Shown here: one piece after another, positions 57,041 to 63,745 of the stretch | Numbering within the stretch: position 1 is the first letter of the stretch | Layout: every line of letters begins with the position of its first letter | NCBI GenBank assembly: GCA_009103225.1 | Contig: RHPI01003488.1 | Coordinates: 325,448-389,192, forward strand | Source: Chlorokybus atmophyticus | Lineage: Eukaryota; Streptophyta; Chlorokybophyceae; Chlorokybales; Chlorokybaceae | DNA: 63,745 bases | Reading direction: 5' to 3' | Translations under genes and position numbers: made by a program | Notes under the pieces: model-generated | Database searches by the model: none | Told to the model about the DNA's origin: nothing | The model's input: the letters and a program-made list of their open reading frames with translations, nothing else

Positions 57041-60000
57041 CTACACTATATCTACACCACCAAGCGTCCTTTCTCGACACAACAACTCTGATGCTGGCGA
57101 CGACTCCACGCTGGCTGGACACGTCGGCTCATTGAACTCTGTGGCCCCGCCGGGACACTCTTGTGCGTCGGTACATTGCCGGAAACAATGCTGCTGTCCC
57201 GAAGCCCTGACAGATATACACAATTAGTTGATGGCATCAAACCAGATGGCACTAGGCAGCTTTGATTAAACAAGGAATGGCCACTACATCCACTACGAGT
57301 GATGACAACAACCACTTCAAGAACAGAAGGAGCAACATCGACAACTGTAGTATGAATAGCGATAACCACAACAACAACCACAACCACAACCACAACCACA
57401 ACCACGATAACAATGCAACTCACCTGCAGAAGCCAGGCATTGCAATGGGGAGTGGGTTGCTGTTTCCGCACTCGCAGAAGGTGCCGCGCGGGCAGTTGTC
57501 GCAGGGAATGCCCGTCTCGTTGAAGCAGCCCGCGACGCAGGGCTCCCCCAGCGTGATGACGCCGCTGTTGACCAGCTTCGTCAGCACGTCGTGCTCGGCC
57601 GCGTAGTCATGAATAGCCTTCTCACCTGCAGTCTTACTCGGTCACACACAGATACACATACATGAACAAGAATGCACACACATGCGCATACGCATAAGCA
57701 TGCGCACACACAGACTCGCACACACACACTCACGCACGCATGCACACCTGCGCGGATGCGCACGCAGACATGCATGCACATCCACTTTCCCAATTGCCCA
57801 CCTGTGACAGGCTCCTCGTCGTTGAAATAGTGGTGGCCGATGCCGAAGCCCGGCTGGAAATGGAAGCCGTAAAGCCGCACCGACGCGCACCGCTGCAGCG
57901 CCAAAAACACCGCGAAGAACCCGCCCGTTGGCAGCGTCCCGAGGTTTGACGACACATACCTGCAAAGGGAGGCCAATCATGATGTGAGTGCACGCATGCA
58001 CACACCACAACTCAAATTTCCACACACGTGCACAAACGACCGCATGAGTGAAAAACGAACTGCATGCATGCACACACAGACACACGCGCACACACCTTGA
58101 GAAATCAAAATCAAAGGCGTAGTGGCGGGCATCAGGGTTCTGCTGCTTGTACGCAGCATAGAGTCGGATCCCAGCCTGAGACTGCATCTGCTGTATCGTC
58201 ACTTCCTTCCCTTCCTGCAATGGTTGTTAATGTTTTTACTCAGTTCCACACAACACAACATCCGGTCTGCCTATTCTTCACAACATTCACCGCCACAACT
58301 TTTTCACCTGAAACCCCGCGTGCTGTGTGTTGACCAGCCTCATGGTGGTCTTCTTCCCAACATGCGTATCGTACCCTAGCGTTGGGGCGGCATTGAACCT
58401 GTGTGGTGAAAGTGTTGTTGAGGGTCAACATCTACTGCGACTCGTCAAACACACGGACCGCAATAAAAGCAAACACGTACATACACGCGCATGCAGGCAC
58501 AATACACACCTTATCACACAGTCGTGCGAGTCTATCTCTTCGCCCATGTCATACTTCAACAGCACTCCTGATGACCCAACAATCGCGCAGCGGTCAAACA
58601 GCTGGCCTGAAACAGCCATCAACCACTCAATCAATGAGTGCATTGAACACAACATTTTGGCGTGCGTTCGCGCGTGCATGCGTGTATGCGCACGTGTATG
58701 CGTGCGTGCAAGCATGCCGCTCTTACTGGCAAAGGCATCCACGTCGGGTGAGGCATCATAAAGCTCCTGTGAGACTGTCACGTTCACCGCTCGCCTCTTA
58801 CCACTCACCTGCGAGGATATAAACTCGTGAGAATTGTAAAATGTTGTGTTTTTTGTAATGCGTGCTGAGATTGCAGCTTCTAAGCTCTCACCTTGGGATT
58901 GGATGTGTACGTATAATTGAGTCCAGAATTGTTGAGGTAGTCCAGCCGCAGCTTGTTAACAGTGAAGTAGCCGTTGAAGTCAAGATACAACCCATCGTGC
59001 GAGGACACATGAGCTTCCTGCACACAGACAGACTGAATCTCCACACAGCACGCAGCACAGCGCTACACCAAATTGACGCGTGTACACACATGCGAAGGAG
59101 CATATATGCATACGCACTCGCATATAAGCGCGTGTACGCACACGCACACCCGCACACAGCTCATTCGTGTGCATACAGGCATGTGCCTGCGCATGCACAG
59201 AGGCACACACACATGTGCGCTCGTGCGCATACACAAGCCTGCGCGCGCGTACAGGAACACGCACGCGCACTCACACACCAACACATCTCTCTCTCTCTCT
59301 CTTACCTTGCACGTCTCTCCCCTCCACGCCCTTGCGCACACGCACTCCCCCTCCCTACAGAACCCGTGCGGCCTGCACTCCCTCTTCCCACACGTCTCAT
59401 CATCTCTCGCAGCCACGCGGAAGCCCGGTCTCGCGGTCACGCCGCGCTCGGGGTCGAAAGGGAGGGATGGGGAGGGGGAGGAGAAGAAGAGGGAGGCGAG
59501 GGTGGACCACCACGAGGAGGAGGAGGAGGACGAGGGGGAGGGGGAGGGGGAGGAGGACGGAGGAGTGCTGACGGAGAGAGGGTTGGTTATGTCATGGTTA
59601 CATGAAGGTGACTTGCACAAAGCATGGACAGGATGCTTGTGCAAGTGAGAAAGAAGGACTGCAGACCTCAAGTCATTGCATGCAGCGTGCATGTGTGCAT
59701 GCGCGTGTATACTGCATATGCAGTATCAGCGTGAAGCTACACTACACGTACTGAACTCGTACTATACGCTGTAATCTATTGCAATACAGAATGACACATG
59801 CACTGCATGCTTCATGCACAAGGTAAACCTTTATTCACAGCATGCTCTGCACACCACCCTTAGTCGTGCTGCATGAATGAGTTTGCAGTATCAAGTGCTG
59901 CTCCTCGCGCATCACCTTTGCACCACACAGCAACAAAACAACAAGTGTACACACACATACTACTATCACACCGTACCTGCTTGTGGCGGCTTCACTCAAA

Positions 60001-60770
60001 CCTTGCGCCGCATTCGATGGCGTGTACGCAGCTTCCAACACTGAAGGCGCATCGGCCGCTATCCGCAGTGGTGATGCGGATATTGACGGCCACGTTGTTG
60101 TTGTCTTGACCTTTTTGGGTTTGGGTTTGTTGTTTAGCTTGAGCACTTTGACGAAGCGGCCATTCTTCTTGCGGTAGAGCGAGTAGCGCGTGAGGCCGAG
60201 GAGGTCACCGCCCGCCCTCGCAAAATAGTACGGCTTCTTGCTGCTACTACTTGACAATGATGAAGAAGCAGAAGAACTAGAGGCATCCACATTCCCACTC
60301 TTGTGCACACGCTTCTTCGCTTTCTTCACCACCGGCACAGGTGATATCGGCTCCTGTTGCTGTATTTCGCTCTTCTCCTCCACACCAGCGGGCGATATCG
60401 CCGGCACAAGCCCAACATCAACACTCTGTTCAACATCATCACCAACATCATCACTAACACCCTCCCCACCACCTTCAATCACATCCCCATTTTCACCCAC
60501 ATCCCCAACATTATCATCCTCTACGAGTGTTCGTCTAGAGTCCACATCAATATCAGCATTTTCCCCCTTGCCCATGACATCAAGGTCCACATGTTGGGTG
60601 CCCGTGTCGGTGTTGGGGTCGAGGATTGCGTCGGCGATATCAGCGAGCTCACGTCGTAGTTGGATATCTGTCGCAGTGCGCTCGCCCTGGAACAGTCCCC
60701 CCACACTCATGCACAGCACAACAACAAGCAGAGAACCAAACGCCACCACGCGACGCCTCACGCCCCTCAT
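57041..60770 (-). CDS. GT29 sialyltransferase-like protein with EGF-like module
   Basis: Exons 60,770-59,977, 59,567-59,306, 59,017-58,892, 58,808-58,727, 58,606-58,510, 58,398-58,308, 58,214-58,096, 57,959-57,802, 57,625-57,424 and 57,206-57,041 join in phase into 698 codons and a stop. A signal anchor follows the start (MRGVRRR, then VVAFGSLLVVVLCMSVGG), so it is a type II Golgi protein. A long acidic, Ser-rich stem and an EGF-like module (CRPHGFCREGECVC) precede the catalytic domain. Sialylmotif L starts at RCAIVGSSGVLL and holds IDSHD; motif S is TGGFFAVFLALQRC; motif III is HHYF; motif VS is HDYAAE. GT29 enzymes transfer sialic acid or, in algae and plants, perhaps related acids. The C-terminus is Cys-rich over about 90 residues. 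Confidence 0.9.
57366..57408. repeat. (ACAACC)n repeat in the last intron of the GT29 gene
   Basis: AACCACAACCACAACC-type units on the plus strand, within the intron 57,423-57,207. Confidence 0.85.
57640..57790. repeat. CA/TG-rich intron sequence of the GT29 gene
   Basis: Alternating ACACAC and TGCGCATG runs fill the intron between exons 8 and 9. Like tracts fill the introns near 58,000-58,095, 58,640-58,720 and 59,080-59,300. Confidence 0.75.
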
Positions 60771-62036
60771 GGTGAGTTTGTTGGGGTGTGGGTGTGGGGA
60801 GTGGTATCGCCTTTTGGCATGTGATTGTTTGTTATCACTGTCTTGTCATTATGTAGAAGAGGAGGAGGAGGTACAGCATGTGCGCGTGTTGTCTCGCCCA
60901 CGATGGTCCTGCCATGTCCTCTAGCGTCTATGCAACGCGTCAGTACGCAACGCGATCCTTGTATTGTGTTCTTTGCTCGCCTGAAAAGCAGACCAGACAT
61001 GCTTTGAGATGCTTATCATACTCATGCAGCCGCGGAACAACTTTGCATCTGCAGCATCATGATACACGACAATCTGTACACCCTTGCAAGCAAGTAGGTA
61101 AGCACTGGTCAGATGCAGGACGTTGTTTCTGTGTTGGGAAGTCAATTGAACAAGTACTAATGAAAGAACTAGTAACGTTGTAGCATTCCCGTCGACATGT
61201 GTGAAAATGTGCGACATGTGTGACAAGTAATCACCTGCCTTGGACTTATAACCAGGGCAAGCAGGAGTACACCACAAGATGATGGATGCATGTGTTTGGA
61301 TGTGACTGTACGTTGCATACAAACAGTACATAGGTTTGATTGTACACCACGAGGTTTCACGGCAGCATACGACCGGCGTGTATGGCTGCAAACGGTGACA
61401 CGTGAGATACATTGTGCAAACTAATGTACAAATGTCCCATTCAAGAATACAGAGTGCAGTTTGAATCCCACCCAGTTCACACAACGCACAGAAGCCAAGC
61501 GCAACAGCTTGACAACTAACCACCTCACCTGCCTGTGTCAATGCAGCTCCACGCTCCTGGCCGCCGTCACCGATCTGCCCGTCATGCATTCGTAGCTCCT
61601 GTTTTCCGGGCAATTACTTTGCTATCATGTACACCGTCACAGCAAAGACCTTGACCCTTCCGCCGCCGCCGCCGCCGCCGCCGCTGCCGACTCGCCGATG
61701 TCGCTGCGTTACGCCGGTTGGCGGGGGTGGCGTAACCGGCGGCTGTGGTAACGGTAGGCTAGGTGAGTTCAGCGAAGGTAGGCCGATACGGCATAGGCTA
61801 CAACTTCTCGTACGGCGTGTCTGCCAGTCGGCGTAAGTGACGCGCTTGGAAACCCTAACTGGAGTCACGTGCGGCGAGGGGTGCGACGTGCGCCGACCGT
61901 CAACGAAACGCATAGAACATGCCTCGACAGGAACCCAGGTACCGCCCCCCGCTTTCATCACAGCCAAACATCTCATCCCATGGCTGTCGTAGGCTGCCAA
62001 CCGCCTGGTTGATGTCATGTCCACAGAGAGAGAGAG
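60771..62036. other. Region upstream of the GT29 gene, one doubtful small gene
   Basis: A minus-strand frame at 61,613-60,921 is 230 codons long. A spliced reading from MHDGQIGDGGQERGAALTQA near 61,592 to an exon at about 61,041-60,921 is in phase, and another frame there (VVPRLHEYDKHLKACLVC) also looks protein-like. I recognise no family, so I do not call a gene. A (CCG)n run lies near 61,660-61,683. Confidence 0.35.
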
Positions 62037-63090
62037 ATAGCATCATAGGCTATCAAGTATCGGTTTATGATAAACTTTACATATCTGCAATACTTGACAC
62101 TTGATAATTGGAATTTTATTATCAGCTATATGATGCATAATGAAATTTTTGCTCTCGACATTAAGCTTATGCTCATGGTCTTGCTGTAATTATCCAATCT
62201 CAGTAATATCAATGCGACGAAACAAACAAACATTTGCAATCAACAAATGAGTGCCCACATGAGTGCGCATATAATATGAATGCACATGCAAGACAAACGC
62301 ATGTTTCAGCACAATGCAATCGGTAGTCACGTATGACGACAATGCATGTTAACTGACGGGCACATGTTTATGATTATTAATATATGCATGCCTTCTTTTA
62401 ACATGTGTGCAATTACAGCAAAATGATCAATCATTGTAGGCAACACGAGATTCAAATTCTTGCAATTTTATATGTACCATATTATCTCATGAAACGGTAT
62501 TTATAGTTTAATCATTCGTGCTTTAGAAAGGGCTCTTTTAAATTACTGAGATAATCACCCAATTATGCACTGCCCCTGCGGATACAGCTAGGGCTGCCTG
62601 CTGTTACTTTTAGTCGACCATGCCTGCCGCCGTGACACTGCCTGTCACGCCTATACGGCTAGCAAAAGTCATTCCATGTCCATTATTTATGTAAGTAAGA
62701 AGAGACTAAGTGCGTTTTTCAGGTCATATGCAAGTGTGGTGCTTGTGGGGTGGCTCACATGGTCTTCTTTTGAGTCTATGCCATCAATGACGGCTAGCAT
62801 AGAGCTGGTCAATGCTGAAGGCTATGTGAGCCTGCCTCATAATTTTCTTGTGAATAAACTTATTTACTAGTATAAAGGAGGCCTAGTGGAGAGCGAGACA
62901 TAGTTTGCATATTTTCGCATATGTGTGCATATGTAGTGTGAGGTATGTGTGTGCATATGTTTGCATGCGTGTGCAAATGTACGCATATGCGCGCATGTGA
63001 GGTATGTACAACATGTATGCATGTGTATGCATACATGCGCATGTGTGCGTGTGTATATGAGTGCATATGCATGCATGTGCTGATGTCACC
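62037..63090. other. AT-rich right flank
   Basis: AT-rich sequence with no exon to about 62,880, then TGCATATG-rich sequence to 63,085. It resembles the AT-rich island at 25.7-27.6 kb in base content. Confidence 0.5.
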
Positions 63091-63091
63091 A

Positions 63092-63170
63092 GCCAAGGAC
63101 GTTCACAACGTTCAAGACTAAGGTGTGATCAGCCTAAGGACGTTCACAATGTGCGAGACTAATATGTGAA
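63092..63170. repeat. Two tandem copies of an approximately 40-bp unit
   Basis: The phrase AAGGACGTTCACAA occurs at about 63,096 and 63,137, each followed by a GAGACTAA- or CAAGACTAA-type end. The two units are imperfect. Confidence 0.75.
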
Positions 63171-63456
63171 AGCCCCGAGGCAGAGGTTGAGGTTCGAGGC
63201 TGATGCCATTGTGTGTGGCAGCTCAGAGGCATGAATGACGGTCAACGCAGCCATGACAAGGCAAGAAGCCTTGGGTATGGGTGTTCTAGGTCGGCGAGTA
63301 GTATGGAGGAGTATATAAGAGTGTCCCAACAACTTGAAGTGTTGGGGCAAATGTTGAGGTGCATACTCTACTCTTGTGTGGGGTGCCCAGTTTGGTTGTT
63401 TAAGGGGCTCTCCCTCTCATCCCATGTGGGGTGTGATGTCCATGGCAACTCTGCAC

Positions 63457-63457
<1 letters not shown>

Positions 63458-63518
<61 letters not shown>
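63458..63518. repeat. (TG)n microsatellite, about 30 units
   Basis: Uninterrupted GTGTGT for about 60 bp after gcacgc. It is a simple repeat. Confidence 0.97.
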
Positions 63519-63519
<1 letters not shown>

Positions 63520-63733
63520 GCTGAATGGAGAGGTGGGGCGTCCATATTCTTCTTCTGTAATGCGGTGATGTGACTTCCCTACAAGGTGCTGCATTGAAGG
63601 TCTTGATAGGGCTTCCATATGTAAGTTTTTGAGGTTGTGCGTAAGTATGCCAAGCTGACCACCAAGTTTGTGGGTGAGATCGTTCCAGTGCATGTCATGC
63701 ATTGTACATAACAGCATGAGTATAATATAAAAT

Positions 63734-63745
63734 CCCCCCCCCCCC
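63734..63745. other. C run at the end of the window
   Basis: The window ends in 12 C residues. Together with the C run at 68-82 and the G run at 14,042-14,048 it suggests that G/C homopolymers mark assembly ends in this sequence. Confidence 0.7.

Noticed and set aside
1-63745. tRNA and rRNA genes
   Set aside because: I looked for tRNA arms and conserved rRNA blocks by eye and saw none. A covariance-model scan would be decisive; I cannot run it.

Overview
Eukaryotic nuclear DNA, most likely from a microalga or related protist. Genes are split into many short exons with GT-AG introns. Introns and spacers are crowded with CA/TG and TGCATGCA-type sequence. The products are eukaryotic (a nucleoporin, armadillo repeats, a PH domain, an M18 aminopeptidase, a Golgi-type sialyltransferase). 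A plant-type LpxA and a CRT/CLT-type transporter favour an alga, but the species cannot be named from the window. I rebuilt gene models by eye from conserved motifs, splice sites and reading-frame phase. Several close exactly in phase from start to stop; exon edges may still be off by a few bases.

Layout. 1-82: a 67-bp copy of sequence found at 10,729-10,795, ending in a C run. 468-7,934: an old, broken Ty3/gypsy chromovirus on the minus strand, with an inverted LTR fragment inside its gag. 10,073-11,674 (+): unknown 349-aa protein. 12,965-14,536 (-) and 15,194-17,401 (+): two related dsRNA-binding-domain genes, head to head. 18,237-21,374 (-): PH-domain/coiled-coil protein. 22,302-25,010 (-): coiled-coil/armadillo protein with one repeat per exon. 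25,700-27,600: AT-rich island. 27,770-29,861 and 31,100-32,110 (-): amino- and carboxyl-terminal parts of PhoD-type phosphatases, in an order that does not make one gene. 34,500-37,350 (-): coiled-coil exons. 37,940-38,600 (-): unknown coding segment with a probable homopolymer frameshift. 39,468-41,799 (-): CRT-like transporter. 41,965-43,947 (+): NUP43. About 44,800-47,800 and 49,531-52,954 (-): tandem aspartyl aminopeptidase genes. 53,296-56,450 (+): LpxA with a long N-terminal extension. 57,041-60,770 (-): GT29 sialyltransferase-like protein with an EGF-like module. 62,037-63,745: AT-rich and repeat-rich end, finishing in a C run.

Four gene pairs are divergent over short spacers (transporter/NUP43, 165 bp; aminopeptidase/LpxA, about 340 bp; dsRBD pair, about 660 bp) or lie tandem (aminopeptidases), suggesting shared promoters and local duplication. 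The genes do not form one pathway. The points of most interest are the divergent dsRBD pair, the LpxA extension, the GT29/EGF architecture, the one-repeat-per-exon armadillo gene, the permuted PhoD parts, strong hairpins near 27.5, 30.5 and 30.6 kb, and duplicated fragments bounded by G/C runs and an N that look like assembly seams.
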